This document shows positions 53,081 through 63,174 of a stretch of 64,000 bases of DNA, piece by piece (position 1 is the stretch's first letter; each line of letters starts with the position of its first letter). Both the position numbers and the translations under genes were made by a program. This DNA comes from Athripsodes cinereus (taxonomy: Eukaryota; Arthropoda; Insecta; Trichoptera; Leptoceridae), in NCBI GenBank assembly GCA_947579605.1, contig OX388306.1:2108001-2172000 (forward strand). The letters run 5' to 3'. The notes under the pieces were generated by a model. It saw nothing but the letters and a program-made list of their open reading frames with translations, did no database searches and had not been told where the DNA came from.

Positions 53081-53735
53081 AGCGTCATTAATAATGTCAT
53101 GTAAAAGTTAACTAAATAGTGTTTTTTTTTCCAATTCACGTTATAATATTCATTTGAGACACGCTGTATATTAAACAAATGCTTGGAAATGTTGCCATCA
53201 CAAATCGCAAAGCCATCTCTGAGAGAGTCATTACATTAATGTTTGATCCGTTAAAACAATCAGATACTGAATAGGTACGTGTCTTTATACAAAATTCAAG
53301 GATTAATAACTCAAATGTTTGAAGGATAAATATACTCTTATAAATAAAGAGCTTGGCACTCAATCCTCTTTCCTGAATCAGTTAGAGAATTGCCATTACT
53401 GAATTCAAAAGATTTCGCACGTGAGATAATTTGTCCGGTCAGCTCTTCAGACTGCTGTCTACGGTGCTTCCAATGTGATCGAGATTTGCTAGTGTAGGTA
53501 CATAGAATTGGCAGTTTGTGTTGGCTCTTCTCGTTCTGAGGTTATGTATTCTTCTGTTCCCTGTGTCATCTTCATTCATGCCATTTCTCCGCAGGATTCT
53601 ATTACATTGTGTCATCCAGGTATTCATTAGTCTCGCTCTTGATGGATGCCGAGGGAGATTTATTGTCATGACTTTGTTAACGATGTGTTAGATTGCATAC
53701 ACTCTTAACTGCCTTCTGAAATTCTAAAATAAATG
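53081..53735. other. Anonymous DNA, no gene seen
   Basis: The 76-codon frame on the minus strand (53669-53439; RHPSRARLMNTWMTQCNRI) has no recognised domain. Confidence 0.4.
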
Positions 53736-53826
53736 TTTTGTCGTGAAGGCGAACTAGACCGACATTGGAATTCAAACCCGAAATCGTCTGATTGAATGAC
53801 GTTAGGTTACTTAGGCAATATATCAT
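53736..53826 (-). repeat. SINE-C head copy
   Basis: On the minus strand TTGCCTAAGTAACCTAACG (A-box-like) and CGGGTTTGAATTCC (B-box-like) are followed by TTCGCCTTCACGACA, the SINE-C body start. Confidence 0.5.
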
Positions 53827-54720
53827 CTGGACTATATCGTCAACCCATTTTTTTGGGGTCTTCCTACGCTTTTTTTGTCCTCCCACGGACTCCATTCAAG
53901 AGTTCTGGAAGTCTATCTGCAATCTTTTCGTCTTACCTCATGACCAGCCCTTTCAGTTTGGAGACTTTATCAACAAAGTTGATGACTTTTGCCTTATTTT
54001 TTTATACCTAAGCATTAAATTAGTATACTGCTAAATTACACATACCTATATTCTTTAAAGGAACATTAAGGGTAAACGAATGAATGAAAGAACCTTACAA
54101 AAAAACTGTAGATACGTGATATATTTTTATGACAAAAACATTCGATATGTGTGTGGTTAGGTAAAGTATGTTGTATTCAGTAGGGTACAGATGGATTCCA
54201 AGATAAGGCTTTGATATTTATTAGGTGACACCTTGGACACCATTCTCTATAGACACACAGTGTCCGGATGTACTCACCAACACATAAGTCTTCTTATCTC
54301 TCGATTAGACAAATTTATATAGACCCCTTTATTTTCGAAGCCCGAAGACATAAATAATTATTTATCTTTGTTGATTGCTGTATTTTTTTGTTGTTGTGAA
54401 TATTGAGATGTTGTTTAATGTGTGAAGAATTTGTGTTTTTATTAATGTTTTTATTGTCGATCGTGATCGCATCTTTGTCTTTTTAGTTAATGTGTGTATT
54501 TGAAATTAATTATAAAGATGTGTTCGCTAATTGGTATGTTGCTAAAGTTAATTTGAAATGCCTTCTTTTATTGTCTGGTAGGAGACAAAACTATGTTGTC
54601 AGAATACGTAAAAATAATAATTTGAGTCGCTCAAATGTATGATTGTCAGCTGTTCTACATGATCTAGCCATTTGAACTTCAAGCGGTCATGTCTTGGAGC
54701 ACTCTTTTTTCATCCATGTT
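53827..54720. other. AT-rich stretch, no gene seen
   Basis: No recognisable gene or repeat. Confidence 0.45.
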
Positions 54721-54724
54721 TATT

Positions 54725-54840
54725 ATTTTCTCATCGCTTTGTCCTCCAATTCTGAATGTCTTATGTTTTTATGTCTTGCAGAGGACAATCTGTGTGTTTA
54801 ATATATCCAGTTAGTCCGCTAGCTACCCCATTTTGAGAAA
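54725..54840 (+). repeat. SINE-A fragment
   Basis: TGTCCTCCAATTCTGAATGTC to CGCTAGCTACCCCATTTTGA, the middle and 3' part, diverged. Confidence 0.5.
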
Positions 54841-54848
54841 ATACTTTT

Positions 54849-55195
54849 TCCGATTAGATTTTGCACAATGCTTCATTGTGTAGACATAGTTCTTCAATCG
54901 ATGTGTCTGATAAAAAGAATTGATCGAGTCTCCATTACTGCCTCAGAACTTAGGCAATAAATTCCAATTATTACAATTATTTTGAGAACATGTGAACTAT
55001 GTTTAGAATATTTACTATTTTTTTTTTATTGTTCAACCGGATTTGGGTGCAGATGACAAAACCGAAAGTGAAAGTGATCACTTAAGCCAGCCTTGAGCCA
55101 ATTTCTAAGCGTTGGGACACCTTTCTCACTTCTACCGATTAGATTCTACACAATGTTGCATTGTGTAGACATGGTTCTCCAATCGAGTTTTCTGA
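54849..55195 (+). repeat. Two copies of the 1.6-kb interspersed repeat
   Basis: 54849-54904 (CCGATTAGATTTTGCACAAT) and 55060-55195 (AAGCCAGCCTTGAGCCAATT, TACCGATTAGATTCTACAC) match 1601-1722 reversed. The second holds a perfect 10-bp hairpin, CTACACAATG-TTG-CATTGTGTAG, at about 55152-55174. Confidence 0.55.
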
Positions 55196-55426
55196 TGTGA
55201 ATTATGATTAAATATTAAGTGATGTTTATTTTATACCTACCATGGAGAGATTTGGTCAGCAACTTGGAGATTTTGAGGAGAGCCTATTGCAGCAGTCAAC
55301 TGCTTAAGGACAGGTCCGTAAGATGTCATATCTGGATCACATTCTGCGCGAAAACAAGTAGGTTCAAGTTCGCTCCGACTAAAACTGATGTGGAAAATTG
55401 AGGGGTAATGTGGCCCTGGTAGAAGG

Positions 55427-55580
55427 AAAACGTCTTAACTGCGCAACATAAAAGACTAGACCGGGATGAAACATGTGGGGGAACTGTTCAGGGTTACGCA
55501 AGATAGAGAAGCTATTGCCAAAGTGATTGCCAACGTCGGGGAGACCTGATAGGGCACGAGGACAAAAAGAAGAAGAAGAT
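55427..55580 (+). pseudogene. LINE 3' fragment, RNIREWTG family, copy 2
   Basis: LRNIKDWTGMKHVGELF and QDREAIAKVIANVGET end in TGA, followed by an AAGAAGAAGA tail. It parallels 35383-35545. Confidence 0.65.
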
Positions 55581-55659
55581 GTTTATTTCAGATTTTTTTT
55601 GTAGTATCTATGTAGTTTGTTTCATATTTCTGGAAATAAATAAAATACATTCACCACCA

Positions 55660-55770
55660 CATTTAGAACCATGTTGAAAACGCTTCTTTTCAGGAGAAGT
55701 CACGGCTCCTTTGAGATGGTCACAGATCATTTAACGGTGACACTTATAAATAAATAAAATTCTTATTATA
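55660..55770 (+). pseudogene. L2-group LINE 3' end
   Basis: TMLKTLLFRRSHGSFEMVTDH matches the C terminus of the 17.8-kb ORF (KLKTLLFKKSHGALEMVTDH), then runs on to a stop and an A/T tail. Confidence 0.75.
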
Positions 55771-56394
55771 AAAAACAAAATTTAGGGCCCCAGTTTTTCA
55801 AAGCGTATCTTCATCATTACCACACTTTCTTTCGAACGTAGGTTCGAGTAGGTTAAAGTAGTTTAAGAAGATCATGTAGGTCTCGTGTTGGCATTAGGTA
55901 CCTAAGTACCCAGGTATCTTTATCAAAAGTCTAATTTCGATATGTTGAAGTATTTTATGGGTGATGTACATATTTATTATTAGGTGGTGTCTATGTATGA
56001 GTATATGTATAGTGATAGCCATATTATAGTAAAATAATATTATTATATGGACCTGTGGACCACCCGGTTTATCAGAAAGAGCTGATGACACGAGGAATTG
56101 GCAGCCAGAGACGTAGCGAAAGAAATTATACACGTTAAAAGTTGAAAGTATTCGTTGGTCTGTAAGTATATTCTTAAATATTCAAAATGTGACATTGAAT
56201 CCTTTTTGACTTGTAAACAAACAATATCACACAATTTTTGCGAGATTTTCTTTTACAATAATTATTAACCATTGTATTATGTTATAGGTGTATGTAAATT
56301 TAAATATCATACAATTGAAGTATTATTTTTATGGTTTGTTCTCATTTTTGTGCTTTTTTAAATTATATACTAATTATAAAATAAATGTAACACT
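55771..56394. other. AT-rich stretch, no gene seen
   Basis: No recognisable gene or repeat. Confidence 0.45.
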
Positions 56395-56470
56395 TCCACA
56401 GTGACTTTATTAATCGCAAACCGGCTTTCTAAAACTTCCGCTCTCATCATCAGGCTAACTTATAGTGAAG
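56395..56470 (-). ncRNA. Hammerhead-like module, partner of 29137-29260
   Basis: The minus strand reads CTGATGA, T, GAGAGC-GGAA-GTTTTA, GAAA, and later GCGATTAATAAAGTCACTG and TGGAAG, parallel to 29186-29246. Five of six stem pairs survive through G-T pairing despite substitutions. Confidence 0.3.
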
Positions 56471-58317
56471 AAATTACATTCAAATGCATGTTGTTAATGA
56501 GAAAAAATAAAGAAGGGATAATGTAAGTCAGTAGTAATGAACAATGGATACATTTTTCCAACTATTATTAAAGTGTCATTTACGTGCCAAGGCACCTCAA
56601 GAACACTGTCCAATTCATCAATTGTAGTTGCGTTTTAATAAGAAATATATAGGTATTAAGAAGTGTTAAGAATTATCCACTTGTTCACAAAAATACAATT
56701 TTCGATCTATTACTATTCAACAAATCTTGAGTTTTGCATATATTTTCTCAGACTGTTTGTTAAGCTTTTTTTTCTTTATTCGTTACGCCACTGCACAATA
56801 TTACTTACGTTTGAATGGGCACCTTATAGATACAGACATTACGGGAACACGTTGTACTGGAGACATATTTATGGTGCTGATAAGACCTCTCTGCTCATTC
56901 TCAACACATGCTCATACCTACAATTAAGTAAGTAGATATATAATAATAGTATCTACCTACAACTGAACAGGTACCTATACACCTAACAGTAATAACTAAC
57001 TACTTCTACACAGATTTGTAAATTATATTTTACACCACGTGTTGGATAATTATTATATAATACACATATTCAGATTCAGCGATAAGGTCTGCCAATCATT
57101 CTGGATGGCTTATTTTTAAGCAACAGAAAATAAAAATAAACTGGACAATACACCGTTTTGTGGAAAAACCAAAACAAGGGCTCATTTCAGATTCATAACA
57201 TCTTTCGAACAAAAGGGTTCTTATCTTGCTTGGAATATCTCCAATAGGATGGTCTCCATCTTAGCTTGGCTAGGGTGTCTTAGAAAAATAGCTACAATCT
57301 CAACTCATTCTCCTAATAACTTCATTTTTTAATCCCAAAACTTATTTGATTTTGAATGATTATTCACACAAATTTCAGAAGATTTGACTTTTTGAAAAAA
57401 ATGCACTTTTATAGAAATCATCAAGAGAGAGTTCCTCCGCTCCATTGATGTCTTCCTTAAGGCACAGGTCTTCCGCTCCATTGATTTCTTCCTTTCTCCT
57501 AAATGTTTTTGTCCCTAATCCTTCCTTTACTGTACATTTGATCATTATGATGTATGCGCATGATTGACGAGTTTTCAGACTTGACAGTGTATCCAACACA
57601 TTTTCATGTTCTTTTCTTTTCTTTCACTGTAGTATGTAGGTATTTGGTAAGATTTATTTTGTAATATGTTAGCAAACTTTGCTGGTTTATGTGCCAACTT
57701 TTTTATGTATTTGTACTATATAAATTTAAATAACTAGCGCAAATTATAGAAAATAAAACATAAAAAAATAATCACGAACTTAGTTTTAAATATGGCATTT
57801 TTGGATATAGGCGATTTTCATACCGAACCACTCATAGGTATGTTAAATGTTCATTTAATATATTATATATTTTTAAATTAAGGATATACCTAAGTAATAC
57901 ATTTATTTGAATGACAGTTAACGAGTGAATGATTGCTACATGACATATCCAAATATTATGAAGCGTCCCAATCATTATATTGACACATGGTCATAAAAGG
58001 TTAAACAAAAACTTATCGCATATAATATTATAATATGAAAAAAAAATATTACCAAAAATTTCTTAACCCTTTCAGGCACAATGCCGCTATCTCAGTCACA
58101 ATACACTAATTAATATTTTTTTTGTATTATTATTATATCTGTGTGTAGAATCTAATATTTTATTTTATTCAAGATTCAAAAATTATAAAATACTAGCATT
58201 TTATACTCTGTTCTGTTTTGATCTAAATTCACATTTAAGAAATGATATAATTCAAAATCAAACATTTTTAAAAAAAAATAAAAGGTAGAATGTAAATTTG
58301 GCATGAACCCAAATACT
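56471..58317. other. Long AT-rich stretch, no gene seen
   Basis: About 1.8 kb. A short SINE-A-like scrap (TTCAGCGATAAGGTCTGCC) lies at 57075. Frames at 56663-56935 and 57375-57599 show no known domain. Confidence 0.45.
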
Positions 58318-58446
58318 TTCCAGATTTTACAGTAAGCAATATACCTACTTGTGTCGTGAAGGTGAAATAAATCGGCCGTGAGTGGAATTGAACTCGGGTT
58401 TCCCGACTGAAAGTCCAAGACTTTACCATTAGGCTATCGACTATTT
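58318..58446 (-). mobile_element. SINE-C with the best-preserved tRNA-like head
   Basis: On the minus strand GTCGATAGCCTAATGGTAAA (A box TAGCCTAATGG) and CGAGTTCAATTCC (B box) lie at tRNA spacing. They are followed by TTCACCTTCACGACACAAG and TTGCTTACTGTAAAATC, the SINE-C body. The fused body marks it as a retroposon. Confidence 0.7.
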
Positions 58447-58559
58447 TTAAGAGTAATAAACATCCAAACACCTAGAAAACATTAATACTTACTTCTATTA
58501 AAATGATTTAGTTAAAAATACTGTCATTTTCAGTATATAAATATTATTTTTGGCAGAGG

Positions 58560-58645
58560 CCTCTTGGACTTAGTCCACCTTTTTTTTTGTTTTAGTTTCT
58601 ATGTAAATTAACGGCACTGAAGATGGACTATGTCCGGAAGTATCT
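58560..58645 (+). ncRNA. Stem-GAAA module copy
   Basis: CTGAAGA (58617-58623), T, GGAC-TAT-GTCC, then GGAAG. GGCAG (about 58553) and CTGCC (58644) could pair around it. A second small palindrome, GGACTTAGTCC, lies at 58566. Confidence 0.25.
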
Positions 58646-58679
58646 GCCAGAAAGTAAATTTGTATAGTGAAAGTTATAG

Positions 58680-60048
58680 TGTTTTTATTTAAATAATTTT
58701 AATAAAATTAAGTAAAAATGAACTTTCATATGTGAGTCTGTCACCTACAGTGAGTGTGTTGCCTAAATTACTTGGGGAGGGGGGGATTCTTTAATGTTGT
58801 TACGTGGTATAAATGTATGCTTGGAGGTTTTTCTCTACCCATTAATTAAAACGAGGCCTCGTTCACTTTTCTAAAGAACCCATATTTTTATTACGTCATA
58901 AGTAATTATCTAGAATCATTTATTTATTTATTTAGAATCATAAGAATATAATACTGATTGGAACATACCAACATACAAACCTTATCAATCTACATCTTTA
59001 TTCTATAAAGCAGTAAAGATGTAACTAGGTATTATACTCGTAACATCTCGTGTACTAGCTAATTAAGTTGAAATACACATTGAGGTGTTTGGTTTCATTG
59101 GAGGTAACATGTTTTTTTATACATAATATACCAGTTTCTTTGCTTTTTTGTACAGGATGATTATTTCGTTTCACGAACTCGAGAAAATAATTACATAACT
59201 GACTTTTTAAGTAGGTAGGTATGTGTTTTACATTTATGTTTTTTGTTTTATTATATTTATTTATTAATCACAGTTGGAGCAAGATAAGAACAACAATTAA
59301 TTATTGAGGAGGAATAAAATATAAATAGGAATCAAATTATTGAAATAATATATTTTTTTAAATTGGTCAAATCAAATAAATCCATTATTAAAAACAAATG
59401 AAAATATTTGAGTGTCGATTATAAATGTAAAATGTCAATAAAAAATTATGTACAATGTGTCAAGAATATAAAATTGTAATAAAGCAAGGTAATGTCAAGT
59501 AAATGGGACAGAAAAATATTTAAATTTATAAGAAATGTAATGAATAATACGAGTATATGGATACACCTGTATGAATATTTATATTTTTATTTATTTTTTA
59601 TTTAAACACCTACAGTGCGTAAGATTTTTTTTTCTATTAAAATATCAGGACATCAAACCATTTTCTAAAGTAATCTAAAGTGATTCTTAGTGTCATGTAT
59701 TAAAATTAAATATTTTAAGAATAATATGAAATGAAAATACTCGCGCATGCGTCATTTTAAGTATGCAACGACGATTATATCATTGCTGCTCACAGAGAAA
59801 TATGTCTGTTAAAATTTGAAGAAGATTGTCTTCAAGTTTATTTTAAATTTTATTAAATAATCACCCTATATTTATAATAATATTATAATAAAAAGCTTCG
59901 TCCTAATTAATTACATATAAAAATGTTGAGCTTAATCAGATATTGATTGGTGGTCTGGAAGTTTTGTCAAGTTTATCTCAGATAAAAGAGTGTTAAAGCT
60001 CCAAGATAAGTAGGTACACATAGCATAATACATTTATATTTATTACCT
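58680..60048. other. AT-rich stretch, no gene seen
   Basis: No recognisable gene or repeat. Confidence 0.5.
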
Positions 60049-60056
60049 ACTTATAT

Positions 60057-63000
60057 CGTTGGGCTTGTCTCCCAACATACTTAAAGTGACCGACTGCAAA
60101 CAGAAACAGGATAAAGCCTCGGACACTTGGACCTCTACAGGGGAGGGGTCCATTTACATGTAGCCCCCCTGACCATAAGAACTTGGACCGAATAAGGAAA
60201 TTGAAAATCGGAACATACAATGCGAGGACGCTGAGGCATGACAAGGAGTTGGTTGCCGCCAAGATAGCGAGTGACTATGGGTTAGACCTGCTAGGTGTGT
60301 CTGAGGCACGTCTTTTGGATTGTGGTAGGAGTGAGGCGGGGAACTATTCCATGATTCACTCTGGCCACAAGACAAAACACAAGCATGGTGTCGCCTTGCT
60401 AATGAGCAAACGGGCCGCCGGCTCGCTTCTTGATTGGGAACCCATCTCCGACAGGCTACTACGCGCCTCGTTTAGGGCAACGGGTGACCCGTTGACGGTA
60501 CTTTTGTGTTATGCCCCCACAGAGGATGCGGAGGGGACGGTCAAGGACAGTTTTTATGACTGTCTGGCAGCCGTCACATCCAAAATTCCTAAAAGGCATA
60601 GGATCGTTGTGATGGGCGATTTCAATGCCAAAGTAGGCAACGACCCACTAAACGGTCCTGGCGTAATGGGGGGGCATGGCATGGGGGTGCTAAATGACAA
60701 CGGCTCCCGTCTTATAGAATACGCAACACTCCAAGGACTCCTTATTGGAGGAACACTGTTTCCTCACAAGGATATCCACAAATACACGTGGACCTCACCT
60801 GATGGACGTACCAGAAACCAAATTGACCATCTTTTGGTTAAGGCCCGAGACCGCTCTGATCTACAGGATGTCAGGACATTTCGTGGAGCGGACCTGAAAA
60901 CGGATCATGAGCTCCTTGTCGGAGCCATGAAGCTAAGGTTCAATAAATTTGCAAGACCAGCTGCACCGCGAGTGTTTGACGTCTGTGGGTTGGGGAATAT
61001 TCGGTCTCGCATGAAGTATGAGGCTGAGCTGCACCAAGGATTTGAACTCTCTCGGTATCTTTCCGATACTGACTCAGTAGAGTCGGCCTGGGAGGAGTTC
61101 CGGAGAGTAGTGAAGGCTGCAGCGGTTGCGTCCATTGGGTTCAAAGAGAGGAACAAACCACCATGGATGTCTATGGAGTCCTGGGGATATATTCAAGATC
61201 GCCAAAAAGTCAAGATACTCAGAGATGCTGAAAAGTCCCCTACGAAACTGGAGGCCCTAAGAAATTCGTACAGAGAGCTAGACCGCCTGGTAAAGCACTC
61301 TGTGCCCAAAGACAGACGACGTGATGTCGAAGCCAAAATACAGCTTGCACAAACTGCCGCGGCCAGGAATGACTCGAAGACTCTCTTTGAAATTACCCGC
61401 ATGTTGGGAGGAAGAGGTCAGAATAAGACTGCTGACTCAATTAATGATAGCAGTGGAAACCTGATCTCTGCCCCTGACTTAGTAAGAGGAAGATGGAGAG
61501 AACACTTTGAGTTCATTCTAAACCGACCGGACCCCTCCTCACCTTTTGATGTTGGCAATGAGGATAGCGACCTAGATATCCCACAGGTATCTGGGATAGC
61601 CGAAACCCCCCCAACACATGAGGAGATTGAGGCAGCTGTAAAAAGGCTAAAAAACAACAAGGCCCCAGGTGAAGATGGAATCCACGCAGAGCTCCTTAAG
61701 TATGGCATGAATGCGCTTATCCACCCACTGTACCATCTCTTTAACAAGGTGTGGAATGAGGAGCTCTGCCCGAAAGATTGGAGAAATGGATCCATCGTGA
61801 CACTTTTCAAGAAGGGAAACCCACTGGAATGCGGAAATTACCGTGGCATCACACTACTTAGTGTGCCCGGTAAAGTTCTCTCACAAATCATATTGAGTCG
61901 CATTCAAAAACCAGTGTTGGCATCTCTGAGAAAGCAACAATGCGGGTTTGTACCTGGCAAGTCCTGTTCGGACGCAATTTTTTGTGCCAGATGTGTACTC
62001 CAACAGTCGCAAGAGTTCAACTCACCGCTTGCATGTTGCTTCATTGACTACGAAAAAGCTTTTGACAGCCCCCACAGACCAACCATATGGAAAATACTGG
62101 CCGCGTATGGCATCCCGCCCAAGGTGGTAACCATGATCAAAGCCCTGCATATGGACTCTGAATGTTCTGTCAGAACATCAAGTGGTCCAACTGACACCTT
62201 CAGGATCACCACTGGAGTCCGGCAGGGCTGTATATTGGCACCTTTTATCTTTGCCATAATTATGGACTACCTGCTCAGAAAATCTATTCTGGGCCCTGGC
62301 GGTGTGCCTTTATCACAGCGTGAAAACAGTGAGACGTCTGTGGGAGTGCTGCACGATCTTGAATATGCGGATGATCTAGCCCTTTTTGATACATCTGTGT
62401 ACGGATTACAGTGCAACGCTAATGCTCTTTATGAAAATTCCTTGCGCCTTGGCCTTCGTATCAACGCTGGTAAAACGGAGTACATATGTAATAGTACATG
62501 CACGAGTACTCACACCCCACTAATGGTTGGCAATTCCCAAATATCTCAGGTTAGTAAATTCAGGTACCTGGGAGCAACCATAACGCCAGAGGGTGATCTC
62601 CGGTCGGAATTACCAATCCGCATAGGAGCAGCTAGCGGGGCTTTCAACAACATGAACAAAGTTTGGAAGGCGTCTGAACTCAGCATCAGGACAAAATGTC
62701 GCTTGTTCAATGCGTGCATCATCCCAATCCTTCTATATGGCTGCGAGTCTTGGCACTTAACCAAGGCTCAAGAGCGGAAGATACTAAGCTTTGAAAACAA
62801 GTGTCTTAGAAGGATTTTGGATGTCAGATGGTATGAACATGTTACAAATGATGCTGTGCGCCGGCGCACCCAGCAGAGACCTGTAATCTCCGTAATACAA
62901 GAGAGACGATGGTCCTGGCTGGGACATGTTTTGAGAATGCCCAATGATAGTTGGCCAAAAAGAGCACTGTTTTTCCGTCCGCAGGGGTTCCGTCGGCCCG

Positions 63001-63166
63001 GGCGTCCCTCTTTCACAATACACCGTTCCTATGACAACGATATCAGAGCGCAAGGAATGTCGTGGGAAGAGGTGACGCAATTGGCACAGAGACGCTCTGA
63101 ATGGAGGAGGCTGGTTTCTGCCCTGTGCTCCCGAGAGGAGCGTTGAGGGCGATGATGATGATGATG
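60057..63166 (+). mobile_element. Nearly full-length RTE-type LINE
   Basis: A short ~125-bp leader, one long ORF and a (GAT)n tail (63150-63166) lie between two copies of ACTTATAT (60049-60056 and 63167-63174), a probable 8-bp target duplication. The compact layout and trinucleotide tail fit the RTE group. A 5'-truncated sister copy is at 7927-8222. Confidence 0.8.
60090..63146 (+). CDS. RTE-type AP endonuclease/reverse transcriptase polyprotein
   Basis: The frame is open from 60090 (after TGA) to the TGA at 63144-63146. Numbering from the TTG at 60183 gives 987 residues. The endonuclease spans 1-250: KIGTYNARTL (8-17), SEAR (40-43), GDFNAKVG (145-152), NQIDH (212-216) and TDHELL (240-245). 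The reverse transcriptase spans about 470-800: NNKAPGEDGIHAELLKYG, NYRGITLLSVPGKVL, FVPGKSCSDA, CCFIDYEKAFD, GVRQGCILAPF and EYADD (727-731). The tail has ILLYGCESW, RRILDVRWYEHVTN, RRWSWLGHVLRM and GRPS blocks. No ATG precedes the endonuclease; the first in-frame ATG falls inside it, near residue 57. Initiation is therefore non-AUG, coupled, or lost. The uninterrupted frame suggests recent insertion. Confidence 0.9.
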   Translation, partial: PTANRNRIKPRTLGPLQGRGPFTCSPPDHKNLDRIRKLKIGTYNARTLRHDKELVAAKIASDYGLDLLGVSEARLLDCGRSEAGNYSMIHSGHKTKHKHGVALLMSKRAAGSLLDWEPISDRLLRASFRATGDPLTVLLCYAPTEDAEGTVKDSFYDCLAAVTSKIPKRHRIVVMGDFNAKVGNDPLNGPGVMGGHGMGVLNDNGSRLIEYATLQGLLIGGTLFPHKDIHKYTWTSPDGRTRNQIDHLLVKARDRSDLQDVRTFRGADLKTDHELLVGAMKLRFNKFARPAAPRVFDVCGLGNIRSRMKYEAELHQGFELSRYLSDTDSVESAWEEFRRVVKAAAVASIGFKERNKPPWMSMESWGYIQDRQKVKILRDAEKSPTKLEALRNSYRELDRLVKHSVPKDRRRDVEAKIQLAQTAAARNDSKTLFEITRMLGGRGQNKTADSINDSSGNLISAPDLVRGRWREHFEFILNRPDPSSPFDVGNEDSDLDIPQVSGIAETPPTHEEIEAAVKRLKNNKAPGEDGIHAELLKYGMNALIHPLYHLFNKVWNEELCPKDWRNGSIVTLFKKGNPLECGNYRGITLLSVPGKVLSQIILSRIQKPVLASLRKQQCGFVPGKSCSDAIFCARCVLQQSQEFNSPLACCFIDYEKAFDSPHRPTIWKILAAYGIPPKVVTMIKALHMDSECSVRTSSGPTDTFRITTGVRQGCILAPFIFAIIMDYLLRKSILGPGGVPLSQRENSETSVGVLHDLEYADDLALFDTSVYGLQCNANALYENSLRLGLRINAGKTEYICNSTCTSTHTPLMVGNSQISQVSKFRYLGATITPEGDLRSELPIRIGAASGAFNNMNKVWKASELSIRTKCRLFNACIIPILLYGCESWHLTKAQERKILSFENKCLRRILDVRWYEHVTNDAVRRRTQQRPVISVIQERRWSWLGHVLRMPNDSWPKRALFFRPQGFRRPGRPSFTIHRSYDNDIRAQGMSWEEVTQLAQRRSEWRRLVSALCSREER

Positions 63167-63174
63167 ACTTATAT

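Noticed and set aside
58380..58446. Possible tRNA gene on the minus strand
   Set aside because: It is fused to the SINE-C body that recurs three more times in the window.
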